Shown in pieces: positions 1 to 8,453 of a stretch of 21,714 nt of DNA (the stretch's first letter is position 1; each line of letters begins with the position of its first letter). Source of the stretch: TMP-86 sp964247385. Lineage in GTDB: Bacteria > Pseudomonadota > Gammaproteobacteria > Steroidobacterales > Steroidobacteraceae. Location: the NCBI GenBank assembly GCA_964247385.1, contig CAXTUB010000025.1, forward strand, positions 1 through 21,714, read 5' to 3'. The notes under the pieces were generated by a model. The model saw only the letters and a program-made list of their open reading frames with translations. It was not told where the DNA came from and searched no databases. The position numbers were made by a program, and so were the translations under genes.

Positions 1-1
1 T

Positions 2-211
2 ACTCCTCAATCTAAGATAGACGATCTGTCCCGTGTTCTAAGGGGCGGCTCCACCTGCTCGCAGAAGCTTGCAAAGACGGCTTCAGCGCGCGGGAATCTG
101 ACATTTAATGCGCAAATTGCGGCGCTCTGCATCGAACATGGCATCGATGAGTTGCTTACCGCAGACCGGGACTTCGCGAGATTTAAGGTGCCACGGACCG
201 CAGAATTATGA
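2..211 (+). CDS. VapC-like PIN-domain protein, 3' end only
   Basis: The frame is open from the window edge to a TGA at 209-211 and gives about 69 residues, the last half of a PIN domain. The C-terminal signature is clear: a GNLTF segment, then AQIAALCIEHGI, then LLTADRDFARF, as in the C-terminal half of VapC-type ribonuclease toxins. In that family four acidic residues bind the catalytic metal. The final pair (TADRDF) is present, but the acidic residue usually found just before AQIAAL is Asn here (codon aat), so this copy may be inactive. The 30 or so residues before GNLTF match VapC less obviously, so an upstream lesion is possible. The start and any antitoxin partner lie outside the window. 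Family call is confident; activity is doubtful. Confidence 0.75.
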   Translation, partial: TPQSKIDDLSRVLRGGSTCSQKLAKTASARGNLTFNAQIAALCIEHGIDELLTADRDFARFKVPRTAEL

Positions 212-241
212 ATATTATCTGCGCGGTGTTGGAGCTCGCGC

Positions 242-691
242 TTATTGCTGCTTGGTCGGCTTCCAGCCCGCGGATGGCACGGTGTTGATCATCCAGGGTA
301 TACCGAACTTGTCTGTGACGCCGCCATAGCCGGGAGACCAAAAGGTCTCGCCGAACGGCATACGGGCTTTTCCTCCCGAGGACAGACCGTCGAACCAGCG
401 CCGCGCCTCGTCGATTGATGACGTATGCACAGTGACATCGAAACCGTTCTTTGGCTTCTCGATGTTCGGCGCCCACTTTACGTCCATGTCCGCGCCCATC
501 AGTGCTTGATCGCCGACTTCAAGCCAGCAATGCATCAGCCACGTCTTGTACTTCGCATCCGTGATTGGCATGCCGGGCGGGCCGTCGCCATACGGAATGG
601 CCGCGGTGATCTTTCCACCCAAGACCTTCGCGTAGAACTCGAAAGCCTGGCGGCATTGCCCCTGAAAACTCAAGCTTGTCACGATTTTCAT
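242..691 (-). CDS. VOC-superfamily (PhnB/glyoxalase-like) protein
   Basis: A 149-residue protein starting MKIVTSLSFQGQCRQAFEFY. The N-terminal pattern (beta strand, then QAFEFYAKVLGGK) and the C-terminal run FGETFWSPGYGGVTDKFGIP followed by WMIN are typical of the PhnB-like branch of the vicinal oxygen chelate fold, annotated as glyoxalase/bleomycin resistance or 3-demethylubiquinone methyltransferase-like. Length fits the family (about 140-160). These small cytosolic proteins usually form dimers; the substrate cannot be predicted. I chose the ATG at 689-691 because the family begins here and an AGGGG stretch lies about 6-10 nt upstream; an in-frame ATG 12 codons earlier is less likely. It converges on the VapC fragment with only 30 bp between the stops. 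No operon partner is visible. Confidence 0.88.
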   Translation of the reverse strand: MKIVTSLSFQGQCRQAFEFYAKVLGGKITAAIPYGDGPPGMPITDAKYKTWLMHCWLEVGDQALMGADMDVKWAPNIEKPKNGFDVTVHTSSIDEARRWFDGLSSGGKARMPFGETFWSPGYGGVTDKFGIPWMINTVPSAGWKPTKQQ

Positions 692-1412
692 GCGCGCCCC
701 TATAACCGCGTTGCCCGATCGATCCACTCATGATCGCAAAGCTGGCTTGTATTGTCACACCGGCCCTTTAAGTATGGACCCGCCCTTAGAACACAGGATA
801 GATCGCATTAAATTGACGGCCCATGCGCTTGCTCTGACTAAATGCCGGCATTTCGCCTTTGCTGAAGAACGGTACCGCAGAATTTGACTTACTCTCGGCC
901 GCTTCGAGCAGTTGTTCGCAGTGTTGCGATGTTCGCCGGCGGCGATTCTGCCGTGTGTGGCAGTCTTGGCATCGCGATAACCACCATCTCTTGGAATCAC
1001 TAGGCCGCTGTGATCAAAGTATTCAGAGCGCTGTTTGGCAATGCTCCAAGAGAGCAACTCAGAAATCAGTGCGTTGCTCGCGCTCCAAAAAATTCGCCAA
1101 ATTCTGCCGTTAACTTTCGCGCGGTCTCGATTTTGCCAAGTCTCATTTGCTGTGCAGATGCGGCGCATGCCAGTAAAGCGCGCGTACTCCTGCGGGACGC
1201 TCCGCGCTTGCCTTTGCCCGGCTGCACGATGCCAGCGGACTGCACGTGTAAGTTTCGTAAAGTTTCCGACCGTAGAGATGGCGATCGGCGTTTACTCGGG
1301 GGAATCGAAACAAACCGATGGTTTACTGGCGTGGAGCGCCGCGAAGGCAAGAGCCGACGAGTTGCTACCGCGCGATGATCTGGCATACCTCCCAAGCGTG
1401 CTAAAGATTCTG
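692..1412. other. intergenic stretch without a convincing gene
   Basis: About 720 bp between the VOC gene (minus) and the 3' end of yghU. Several short frames are open on both strands, but none shows a recognisable domain, a good ribosome-binding site or a family-like start. The longest plus-strand frame ends at 1418, overlapping the yghU stop; its tail beginning MAIGVYSGESKQTDGL (near 1278) is not a sequence I recognise. I see no tRNA, terminator hairpin or insertion-sequence end. It could be decayed coding DNA, which would fit the accessory character of the flanks, but nothing here proves that. Confidence 0.5.
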
Positions 1413-2318
1413 TTATAGCCTAACCCCCCCGCGCGCGATGACCATGTCTTCGCGATTCTTCTCGAAGTCGCTCGCGTCGTGCCGCTCGCGCAGTTGCGTA
1501 TCCGGTGTGCCGACGCCGCGATTCACCATCCGACCGCGCTGCACTGCGGGCCGCGTCCCGACGAGTTCGACCCAACGGCTCAGGTGCCGATACTCTTGTA
1601 CGGAGAGGAATTCTTGGGCGCCGTACGCTTCGCGCATGATGCCGCCATACCAGGGCCAGATCGCCATGTCGGCAATGCTGTACTTATCACCTGCCACATA
1701 TCGTGTGGCTGCAAGGTGCGTATCGAGCACATGGAGCTGGCGCTTCGTCTCCATGGCAAATCGGTTGATGGGGTATTCCATCTTGAATGGGGCATAGGCA
1801 AAAAAATGGCCGAAGCCGCCGCCGACAAAAGGCGCCGAGCCCATTTGCCACATGAGCCAATTCATGGTCGCGGCTCGTTCTCGAACATCGGTGGACAAGA
1901 ACGCGCTGAACTTCTCCGCCAAGTAGAACAAGATGGAGCCACTTTCGAACAACCACAGTGGTGGGTCGAGCGTGCGATCCACCATGGCGGGAATTTTCGA
2001 GTTGGGATTGATTTCGACGAAACCGGAAGAGAATTGCTCCCCCTGACCGATGTCGATACGCCACGCATCATACTCGGCGCCGGAATGCCCGAGTGCGAGC
2101 AGCTCCTCGAGCATGATGGTCACCTTGACGCCGTTGGGCGTGCCTAATGAATACAACTGCAGCGGGTGCTTGCCGATGGGTAGCGCCTGCTCGTGCGTTG
2201 CACCAGAGATCGGTCGGTTGATATTGGCGAATCGGCCGCCGCTTGGCTTGTCCCATGTCCAAACTTTAGGAGGGACATAGCCCGGCGGTTGATTGTTTGA
2301 AGGGTCGTTTTCAGGCAT
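1413..2318 (-). CDS. yghU: YghU-type glutathione S-transferase / disulfide-bond oxidoreductase
   Basis: A 301-residue protein very close to E. coli YghU (Nu-class GST), which has glutathionyl disulfide reductase and organic peroxide-reducing activity in the cytosol. Shared landmarks in order: VWTWDKPSGGRFANINRPISG near residue 28, LYSLGTPNGVKVTIMLEELL (start of the thioredoxin fold), QFSSGFVEINPNSKIPAMVD, FESGSILFYLAEKF (glutathione-binding ESGS), NWLMWQMGSAPFVGGGFGHF, then the helical domain with YVAGDKYSIADMAIWPWYGG and RPAVQRGRMVNR. The C-terminal LRERHDASDFEKN also matches. The ATG at 2316-2318 (MPENDPSNNQPPGY) gives the usual length; an ATG 30 codons upstream would add a basic segment absent from the family. 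The ribosome-binding site is weak. No operon neighbour. Confidence 0.95.
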   Translation of the reverse strand: MPENDPSNNQPPGYVPPKVWTWDKPSGGRFANINRPISGATHEQALPIGKHPLQLYSLGTPNGVKVTIMLEELLALGHSGAEYDAWRIDIGQGEQFSSGFVEINPNSKIPAMVDRTLDPPLWLFESGSILFYLAEKFSAFLSTDVRERAATMNWLMWQMGSAPFVGGGFGHFFAYAPFKMEYPINRFAMETKRQLHVLDTHLAATRYVAGDKYSIADMAIWPWYGGIMREAYGAQEFLSVQEYRHLSRWVELVGTRPAVQRGRMVNRGVGTPDTQLRERHDASDFEKNREDMVIARGGVRL

Positions 2319-2385
2319 CGATGTGAATCGCCAACAAAAGGGTTCAACAAATTGCTTTAAGTTTCTTTCAATCGTCCGCGAGATA

Positions 2386-2430
2386 CTAGGTCGGCGCTTT
2401 GAGGGCATCTACGGCAATGAGCCGACCTAG
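2386..2430. repeat. perfect 10-bp inverted repeat between toxin and yghU genes
   Basis: CTAGGTCGGC at 2386-2395 is matched exactly by GCCGACCTAG at 2421-2430, with a 25-nt spacer. It lies 10 bp beyond the toxin stop on the minus strand and upstream of yghU. No T-run follows either arm, so it does not look like an ordinary intrinsic terminator. Both arms carry CTAG, a tetranucleotide that is generally rare in proteobacterial genomes. It may be a regulator site, a Rho-independent hairpin without a U-tract, or the edge of an inserted segment. Confidence 0.6.
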
Positions 2431-2439
2431 AAATCCGCG

Positions 2440-3120
2440 CTAAGTTAAAATAGCAACAGCCAAAGATCGGCATTGGCGTTCGACCGCCGCCCAATCATTC
2501 CATGGCGCAGTAATTCCTTTGTACTGACTCAAATCTACGTCTTCAATGTCGTAGGGGTCAGGCTGCGACAACTTCACCACGATACTGCTCAGCATATCTC
2601 CGCCTTCTCCGGCGAACTCAGAATACAGCGCATTCATGTTTGCTAGCGCCATCGCGCTCTTCGAAGATCCAAGGTGATGCGACAACGCTGCAACATCAAG
2701 ATAGTCTCGCGTCGCGTTGCGATCCACGATCAAAAAAGTTTTGATACGCAGCATCTCCTCGACTGTGGGGATTCTCAGCCGACGACGTCCCGGAAGGTTA
2801 AGCGTTAAAGTTTCGAGAGGCGTTGCTCGCCGTTGATTGCGCAATCCGGCCGCGATTTTTGCGATTTCGCCAAGCACGAGTTTGCCACGCACCGTGCGGC
2901 GCGTGCGCCACCCGACGATGGACTGCAACGCCATCAATGCCCTGTCGTAGTCCTTGTCGAGATCCTTGATGACATGATCGTGATCAAACGATACGCGGTG
3001 CTTTGCATGCAGCGCGGCAGCGGTACCGCCCACTAACACCGCACCCGGAATCTTGAGTTGCAGAATCGACGCGTCAGCGAGTAATCGCTCCCAGTCGACC
3101 ACCTTGACAGTCTTAGCCAT
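2440..3120 (-). CDS. AbiEii/AbiGii-like nucleotidyltransferase, putative toxin
   Basis: A 226-residue protein starting MAKTVKVVDWERLLAD. The nucleotidyltransferase core is visible: VLVGGTAAALHAKHR near residues 27-41, a GG-type nucleotide-binding turn, followed by SFDHDHVI (about 43-50), where two Asp residues two apart fit the metal-binding pair. A later segment, RIPTVEEMLRIKTFL...RDYLDVAAL, matches the Lys/Arg/Asp helix typical of AbiEii and related DUF1814 proteins. Members act as toxins by transferring nucleotides, in some cases to tRNA acceptor ends. The ATG at 3118-3120 overlaps the end of the upstream HTH gene by 8 nt, implying coupled translation and a toxin-antitoxin pair. The core is less canonical than typical AbiEii, so the substrate is unknown. 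Confidence 0.82.
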   Translation of the reverse strand: MAKTVKVVDWERLLADASILQLKIPGAVLVGGTAAALHAKHRVSFDHDHVIKDLDKDYDRALMALQSIVGWRTRRTVRGKLVLGEIAKIAAGLRNQRRATPLETLTLNLPGRRRLRIPTVEEMLRIKTFLIVDRNATRDYLDVAALSHHLGSSKSAMALANMNALYSEFAGEGGDMLSSIVVKLSQPDPYDIEDVDLSQYKGITAPWNDWAAVERQCRSLAVAILT

Positions 3121-3589
3121 TGTGAGCTTTACGTCGGCTGGAACGATCGAGTTCCGGAAGCAATGTGGCAAACGCCTTTGCCTTGAGGTCAGTCTTCGCC
3201 AAGACTCGCGCGACTTGGCGGGCGCGCTGCGCGAGCAGTCCCGATTTGTTCTCTCGGATACCCCGCGCAAGCCCACGCCATGACTCAATATCGCCTCGTG
3301 TGAGAATCTCTTCGATCGCTGCCTTGGTCAGCTCGCGCCCCGCTGTTTCGGTGAGATGGCGGTGCTCCATGAGCGGTGATCGAAGATGAGGCAGACGAGC
3401 TTCCAAGACGAGATCGACGGCTGCACAAATGCGGGCCACCTTTGCATAACCCAGCTCGCCAAGCTTCCCTGATTCCAGTGCTGCGAGTGTTGAGCGGCCG
3501 ACAGAGGCAGCCGACGCAAGCTGAGGGAGCGTAAAGCCCTTGGCGCGGCGCTGATGAGCAACCACGCGTCCAATAGAAGCTAAGTTCAC
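3113..3589 (-). CDS. helix-turn-helix (XRE-like) antitoxin/regulator
   Basis: A 158-residue protein, if begun at the GTG at 3587-3589 (MNLASIGRVVAHQRRAKGFT). Residues about 4-58 form an XRE-type helix-turn-helix: an RRAKGFTLPQLASAASVGRS recognition region, then TLAALESGKLGELGYAKVARI. The C-terminal 100 residues are helical and probably contact the partner toxin. It is transcribed first and overlaps the nucleotidyltransferase by ATGGCTAA, the usual order for a self-repressing antitoxin. An ATG at 3626-3628 would add MIDLRIYISYTGL, unlike a normal HTH start, and would put the palindromic operator candidate inside the gene, so I prefer the GTG. The HTH assignment is firm; the antitoxin role is inferred from context. 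Confidence 0.8.
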   Translation of the reverse strand: MNLASIGRVVAHQRRAKGFTLPQLASAASVGRSTLAALESGKLGELGYAKVARICAAVDLVLEARLPHLRSPLMEHRHLTETAGRELTKAAIEEILTRGDIESWRGLARGIRENKSGLLAQRARQVARVLAKTDLKAKAFATLLPELDRSSRRKAHNG

Positions 3590-3597
3590 GAGTCCAG

Positions 3598-3629
3598 TAT
3601 ATGAGATATAAATTCGAAGGTCTATCATA
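3598..3629 (-). promoter_or_regulatory. candidate promoter and palindromic operator of the HTH/toxin pair
   Basis: A 13-bp palindrome, TATAT-GAG-ATATA, occupies 3598-3610, 8 bp upstream of the preferred GTG start. Read on the minus strand, TATGAT (complement of 3624-3629) matches the sigma-70 -10 box at five of six positions and would start transcription near 3617, just before the palindrome. Repressor binding there would block initiation or early elongation, the usual self-regulation of antitoxins. No clear -35 box is present. The palindrome is seen directly; its use as an operator is inference. Confidence 0.45.
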
Positions 3630-3742
3630 CTAGACTAACCACCACGGGGGGCTTGAATCGGAATCTCCGGGCACTTGAAATTTGGACCGCGGCGCTTGAT
3701 CCTGAACACTCGTCCGTTAGCGCACACGGTGTGCCGTCATTT

Positions 3743-6700
3743 ATGTCATCGATCACTAATTTCCATCCTGCCGTGGCGCGCTGGTTCGAGCGCGCATTTG
3801 TGGCGCCGACGGCGGCGCAGGCCGCAGCGTGGCCGCATATTCTCGCGGGCAGAAACACGCTGGTAGCTGCGCCGACGGGCTCGGGAAAGACGCTCACTGC
3901 ATTTTTGGCAGCTCTCGATGCTCTTGTGCGCGCCGGGTTGCAGCCTGCCGGTCTTCCGGACGAGACGACCACCGTGTACGTTTCGCCGCTCAAGGCTTTG
4001 TCGAATGACATTCATTTGAATCTCGAAGCACCGCTTCGCGGCATTCACGTCGAGCTGGCTGCACTCGGCTTACCGGATGTGCCGATTCGCACCGCGGTGC
4101 GTACCGGTGATACACCCCAAAGTGAGCGATATAAAGCGTTGCGCAAGCCGCCGCATATCCTCGTGACCACACCGGAGTCCCTGTACGTGCTGCTCGGGTC
4201 GCCGCGCAGTCGCGCCATGCTTGCGACGGTGCGTACGGTCATCATCGATGAGATTCACGCGGTAGCGGCGTCCAAGCGCGGCAGCCACCTTGCGCTTTCG
4301 CTCGAGCGATTGAATCAGCTGACTAGGGAAAGGGCGCTCCAGTGTGGAATGGCGCATCGTCTATTGCGCATCGGCTTGTCGGCCACTCAAAAACCCTTGG
4401 AAGAGGTCGCGCGTTTTCTGGTGGGCTCCGGCGCGGTCGTCAATGAAGTCGCTGACTGCGCCATCGTCGACATTGGGTATGCGAAGCGGCGTGATCTTGC
4501 ACTTGAATTGCCGCTCGATCCACTCAGCGCCGTCATGTCGAATGATCAATGGGAGCAGGTGTATCGCCGCGTGGCCGAGCTCGTGCAGATGCACCGAACG
4601 ACGTTGGTGTTCGTCAACACGCGGCGTATGGCCGAACGTGCGGCCCGCCATCTTGGTGACCTGCTCGGCAAGGAAGTCGTGGCGGCGCATCACGGAAGCC
4701 TATCCAAAGAAATTCGTCTCGACGCCGAGCAACGGCTCAAGGGCGGCAAACTCAAAGTGCTGGTTGCGACCGCTTCGCTCGAGCTCGGCCTCGACATTGG
4801 CGATGTCGATCTCGTGTGTCAGCTGGGCTCGCCTCGTTCCATCGCGACTTTCTTGCAACGCGCCGGCCGTTCGGGTCATGCGGTGGGCGGAATTCCTAAG
4901 GCGCGTTTATTTCCGCAGACGCGCGATGAGCTCGTGGAATGCGCGGCGCTACTCGACTGCATTCGCCGCGGAGAGCTTGACGCACTGCAGGTGCTGCCCG
5001 AACCGCTCGATGTGTTGGCACAACAAATCGTTGCGGAGATTGCATGCCGCGAATGGGACGAAGACGCACTTTTCGATTTGATCAAGCGCGCTTGGCCCTA
5101 TGCGACGTTGTCGCGCGCGACCTTCGACCGCATCGTAAGCATGCTGACCGAAGGTTTCACGACTCGGCACGGAACACGTGCCAGTTACGTGCATCGCGAC
5201 GCCGTGCATCGCAAGCTGCGTGAGCGCAAAGGCTCGCGGCTTGCTGCGCTCACTTGCGGAGGAACCATTCCTGAAGCCGGCGATTACTCGGTGCTCCTCG
5301 AGCCGCAAGCGTTGACCATCGGCAGCATCAACGAGGACTTCGCCGTGGAAAGTCTCAAGGGCGATGTGTTCCAGCTCGGCAATGCAAGCTATCGCATCTT
5401 GAAGATCGAATCAGGGCGTGTCCGGGTGGAAGACGCCCATGGTGCCGCGCCTAACATTCCTTTTTGGCTTGGAGAAGCGCTAGGCCGAAGCAATGAATTG
5501 TCGCAAGGAGTATCGCGGCTGCGCGTGGAGATTGCCGAGCGCCTCGAGTCGTGCGATAGCGCGATGGCTTCAGCCCGAGATGCGACGCATGCTTGGTTGA
5601 GACAAACGCTGGGTTTGAGTGAGGATGCCGGGGCGCAGCTCGTTGAATACATCGGCCGCACGTGCGCGACTCTCGGCGCAATGCCTTCGCGGAGCTGTAT
5701 CGTACTCGAGCGTTTCTTCGATGAGTCGGGTGGCATGCAACTCGTCATCCACTCGCCCTTCGGCAGCCGGGTCAACCGTGCCTGGGGGCTTGCCTTGCGA
5801 AAGCGCTTTTGCCGGCGCTTCAATTTTGAGCTGCAGGCCGCCGCGACTGAAGATGCGATCGTGTTGTCGCTTTCGACCAGCCACAGTTTCCCGCTCGACG
5901 AGGTCGCGCATTATTTGCATTCCGCCACGGCGCGCGACGTGCTGGTGCAGGCTGTTCTTGATTCACCGCTGTTTGGCGTTCGCTGGCGCTGGAATGCGAC
6001 CACCGCGCTGGCCTTGCCGCGTTTCGCGGGCGGTAAAAAAGTTGCGCCGCAATTGCAACGCATGAAGTCGGAAGATCTTCTCGCCGCCGTTTTTCCAGAT
6101 CAGGTCGCGTGCGCGGAGAATCTCACGGGCGAGCGCGAAATACCGGAGCATCCGCTTGTTGCTCAAACTCTGCGCGACTGTCTTGAAGAGGCGATGGATG
6201 CTCCTTCCTGGCTCGAGCTTCTGAAGCGCATGGAAGCGGGAGACGTCGAGATCATCGCACGCGATCTTCCCGCGCCTTCCCCGTTTGCGGCCGAGGCGCT
6301 GAGCGCAAAGCCCTACGCTTTTCTGGATGATGCACCGTTGGAAGAGCGGCGCACGCAGGCCGTTCAGAACCGGCGCTATGCCGATGTGTCGCATAGCGAT
6401 GAGCTTGGCGGTCTCGATCCGCAAGCAATCGAGGGTGTCCGTGAAGAGGCGTGGCCTCAGCCTTGCACTTCGGATGAGATGCACGAGGCGCTGACGAGTC
6501 TCGGCATCGTGACTGACGATGACATCACCCGTCATCCGCCCTGGCGCGCATTGCTCGAAGGGTTAGCCGATGACGGCCGCGCGACCAGGCTCATCGACGA
6601 AAGCACGCATGGAAGTCTTTGGGTTGCAGCCGAGCGGTTGCCGCAACTGCGTGCTGTCCATTCACAGTGGCTCATGTCGCCGCCGATCGAGGTGCCGGCG

Positions 6701-8164
6701 AATATCGCAGCGGTGGCCGTAACCCGTGAGAATGCTGTGCGCGAGTTGGTGCGCGCACGTCTCGGCGGCCTCGGGCCCACGACGGCAAGCGCTTTATGCG
6801 CCAGCCTTAGCGTCACGCGCCTCGAGATGGATGCCGCCCTTCTGCAATTACAGGCCGAGGGTTTCGTTTTGCAAGGTCGATTTTCCTCTCAGGCTTTGTC
6901 GGGAGAGGAATGCGAGTGGTGTGAACGGCATTTGCTGGCACGCATCCATCGCTATACGTTGAAGCGATTACGCCGCGAGATCGAGCCGGTCGAGCCGCGC
7001 GATTTCGCGCGCTTCCTCTTCGAGTGGCAACATGTGGATGCGGCCACTCGAAACGGCGGCCGCGATGCACTGCTCGGTGTTCTTGCACAACTCGAAGGGT
7101 TTGAAGCGCCCGCTGCCGCGTGGGAGCCGGAGCTCCTGTCTGCTCGCCTGGTCGACTATGAGCCTCACTGGCTCGATGAGCTTTGCTCTAGCGGGCGCTT
7201 TTTTTGGGCCAGGCTCCGGCCTTTCCGTTTGAACCCGGCCGGTGCGCCGGCCAGTCGAAGTGCGGGTGGGGTCAACACGCTCCGCTCGACCCCCCTCGTG
7301 CTGCTGCCGCGCCGCTCGGGGATTCTTTGGACCACGCTTGCATCGGTGGGCGCAGACCATCAACAGAGCTTGGGTTCACGTGCCCGTTGCGTCGTAGAAC
7401 ATTTGACGCTTCATGGAGCCTCGTTCTTTGACGAGATCGCTTCCGCAACTCATTTGTTGCCCGCCGAGCTGCAATCCGTGCTCGCAGAGCTGACGGCGCG
7501 GGGAAATGTTCATTGCGACAGCTATTCCGGAGTTCGCGCATTGCTCGTTTCACCCGCGAAGCGGGCATCATCGAGCCGGCGCCGGCGGGGCCGCATCGCT
7601 GACCTCATCATGGCAGACGCAGGTCGTTGGTCACTGGTGCGCAAGACCCTTGCGGAGCAGGCACCGTCCGATGCGCTCGAGCAAATTGCACGCGTGCTGC
7701 TGCGTCGCTACGGCGTCATGTGCTGGCGGTTGCTCGAGCGAGAGCCGGGCTGGCATCCTTCGTGGCGAGAACTGGTGGGCGCCTATCGCCGTCTCGAAGC
7801 TCGCGGCGAAATTCGCGGCGGGCGTTTCATTGCCGGTGTGTCAGGAGAGCAATATGCGCTCCCGGAGGCAGTCGAGCAGATGCGACAGGTGCGTCGCAAG
7901 CCTACCGATGGAAAACTTCTGTGTGTCGCCGCAGCAGACCCCGCCAATCTGCTGGGAAGTGTATTGCCGGGGCCGCGCGTTGCACGCAACCATGGAGCGC
8001 GCATCCTCTATCGCGACGGCGTCCCGCTTGCATTCAGCATCGCTGGAAAAATGCACTGGCTGGCCGAGCAAGAGATCTCCGATCAGCATGCCGTCCGGCA
8101 CGCGCTGGAGGTACGCCGAGCGAGCGCTACGCCGCGACCTATGCATAGAACACGCAGTAAGTAG
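3743..8164 (+). CDS. lhr: Lhr-family DEAD/DEAH helicase, full length
   Basis: A 1473-residue superfamily 2 helicase, close to E. coli Lhr (about 1540) and much longer than ligase-associated Lhr-core helicases (about 800). Motifs from the ATG at 3743: Q-motif region FVAPTAAQ (19-26), Walker A APTGSGKT (43-50), DEIH box (169-172), SAT (213-215), VFVNTR (289-294), ATASLELGLDIG (343-354) and QRAGRSGH (372-379). A winged-helix/Lhr-specific region and a long C-terminal part follow. Lhr translocates 3'-to-5' on single-stranded DNA, prefers RNA:DNA hybrids and takes part in DNA repair. The frame also allows a TTG at 3653, preceded by a G-run; the extra 30 residues do not look like Lhr, so I chose the ATG, though its ribosome-binding site is poor. 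Divergent from the HTH gene. No frameshift seen. Confidence 0.93.
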   Translation: MSSITNFHPAVARWFERAFVAPTAAQAAAWPHILAGRNTLVAAPTGSGKTLTAFLAALDALVRAGLQPAGLPDETTTVYVSPLKALSNDIHLNLEAPLRGIHVELAALGLPDVPIRTAVRTGDTPQSERYKALRKPPHILVTTPESLYVLLGSPRSRAMLATVRTVIIDEIHAVAASKRGSHLALSLERLNQLTRERALQCGMAHRLLRIGLSATQKPLEEVARFLVGSGAVVNEVADCAIVDIGYAKRRDLALELPLDPLSAVMSNDQWEQVYRRVAELVQMHRTTLVFVNTRRMAERAARHLGDLLGKEVVAAHHGSLSKEIRLDAEQRLKGGKLKVLVATASLELGLDIGDVDLVCQLGSPRSIATFLQRAGRSGHAVGGIPKARLFPQTRDELVECAALLDCIRRGELDALQVLPEPLDVLAQQIVAEIACREWDEDALFDLIKRAWPYATLSRATFDRIVSMLTEGFTTRHGTRASYVHRDAVHRKLRERKGSRLAALTCGGTIPEAGDYSVLLEPQALTIGSINEDFAVESLKGDVFQLGNASYRILKIESGRVRVEDAHGAAPNIPFWLGEALGRSNELSQGVSRLRVEIAERLESCDSAMASARDATHAWLRQTLGLSEDAGAQLVEYIGRTCATLGAMPSRSCIVLERFFDESGGMQLVIHSPFGSRVNRAWGLALRKRFCRRFNFELQAAATEDAIVLSLSTSHSFPLDEVAHYLHSATARDVLVQAVLDSPLFGVRWRWNATTALALPRFAGGKKVAPQLQRMKSEDLLAAVFPDQVACAENLTGEREIPEHPLVAQTLRDCLEEAMDAPSWLELLKRMEAGDVEIIARDLPAPSPFAAEALSAKPYAFLDDAPLEERRTQAVQNRRYADVSHSDELGGLDPQAIEGVREEAWPQPCTSDEMHEALTSLGIVTDDDITRHPPWRALLEGLADDGRATRLIDESTHGSLWVAAERLPQLRAVHSQWLMSPPIEVPANIAAVAVTRENAVRELVRARLGGLGPTTASALCASLSVTRLEMDAALLQLQAEGFVLQGRFSSQALSGEECEWCERHLLARIHRYTLKRLRREIEPVEPRDFARFLFEWQHVDAATRNGGRDALLGVLAQLEGFEAPAAAWEPELLSARLVDYEPHWLDELCSSGRFFWARLRPFRLNPAGAPASRSAGGVNTLRSTPLVLLPRRSGILWTTLASVGADHQQSLGSRARCVVEHLTLHGASFFDEIASATHLLPAELQSVLAELTARGNVHCDSYSGVRALLVSPAKRASSSRRRRGRIADLIMADAGRWSLVRKTLAEQAPSDALEQIARVLLRRYGVMCWRLLEREPGWHPSWRELVGAYRRLEARGEIRGGRFIAGVSGEQYALPEAVEQMRQVRRKPTDGKLLCVAAADPANLLGSVLPGPRVARNHGARILYRDGVPLAFSIAGKMHWLAEQEISDQHAVRHALEVRRASATPRPMHRTRSK

Positions 8165-8225
8165 CCGAGCCGCGCCGCGAGAGTTAGCGTGCGGATGGCT
8201 CATGCCGTTCAAGCGAGGTGATCGC

Positions 8226-8453
8226 ATGAAGAAGATCGTCGCCGCAGCCGTCATCATGGTGTTGTTGGGTCTTGCCTGGGTTCCGTTGGGTCGAGGTGCA
8301 GAGATGTCGGACTGGCAGAACATAAATTTCACTCTTTTGCCGACGCGGAAGGCGAAACTTCCTGGGTATGATCGCACGCGTGAAAGCGGCTACCAGAAAA
8401 TCAGAGACCTCGCGCAGAAAATCAGCAACTGCGCGCAATGCTCGGCGCGCTGA
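8226..8453 (+). CDS. small putative exported protein
   Basis: A 75-residue frame starting MKKIVAAAVIMVLLGLAWVP, a textbook signal peptide (two Lys, a hydrophobic core of about 15, then GRGAE as a likely cleavage region). The remainder (MSDWQNINFTLLPTRKAKLP onward) has no family I recognise and ends NCAQCSAR with a CxxC. A strong ribosome-binding site, GAGGTG, stands 6 nt before the ATG. Its last 86 nt overlap, in another frame, the start of the DUF3175 gene. The good start signals favour a real gene, or one whose end has been altered by a frameshift. It lies 61 bp after lhr in the same direction and may be read through from it. Confidence 0.5.
   Translation: MKKIVAAAVIMVLLGLAWVPLGRGAEMSDWQNINFTLLPTRKAKLPGYDRTRESGYQKIRDLAQKISNCAQCSAR

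Noticed and set aside
221..241. GCGCG...CGCGC stem between the VapC fragment and VOC gene as a terminator
   Set aside because: The stem is only 5 bp with an 11-nt loop and a poor T-tract, so I would not call it.
755..1418. Several open frames of 80-140 codons on both strands between the VOC gene and yghU
   Set aside because: No domains, good start signals or protein-like composition; they are mutually overlapping and unsupported.
2386..2430. Insertion-sequence end or transposon border
   Set aside because: No transposase or target-site duplication is visible, so only the inverted repeat itself is reported.
3653..3742. Lhr N-terminal extension from TTG 3653
   Set aside because: The extra 30 residues are not Lhr-like and would crowd the divergent HTH promoter; the G-run before the TTG is only a partial ribosome-binding site.
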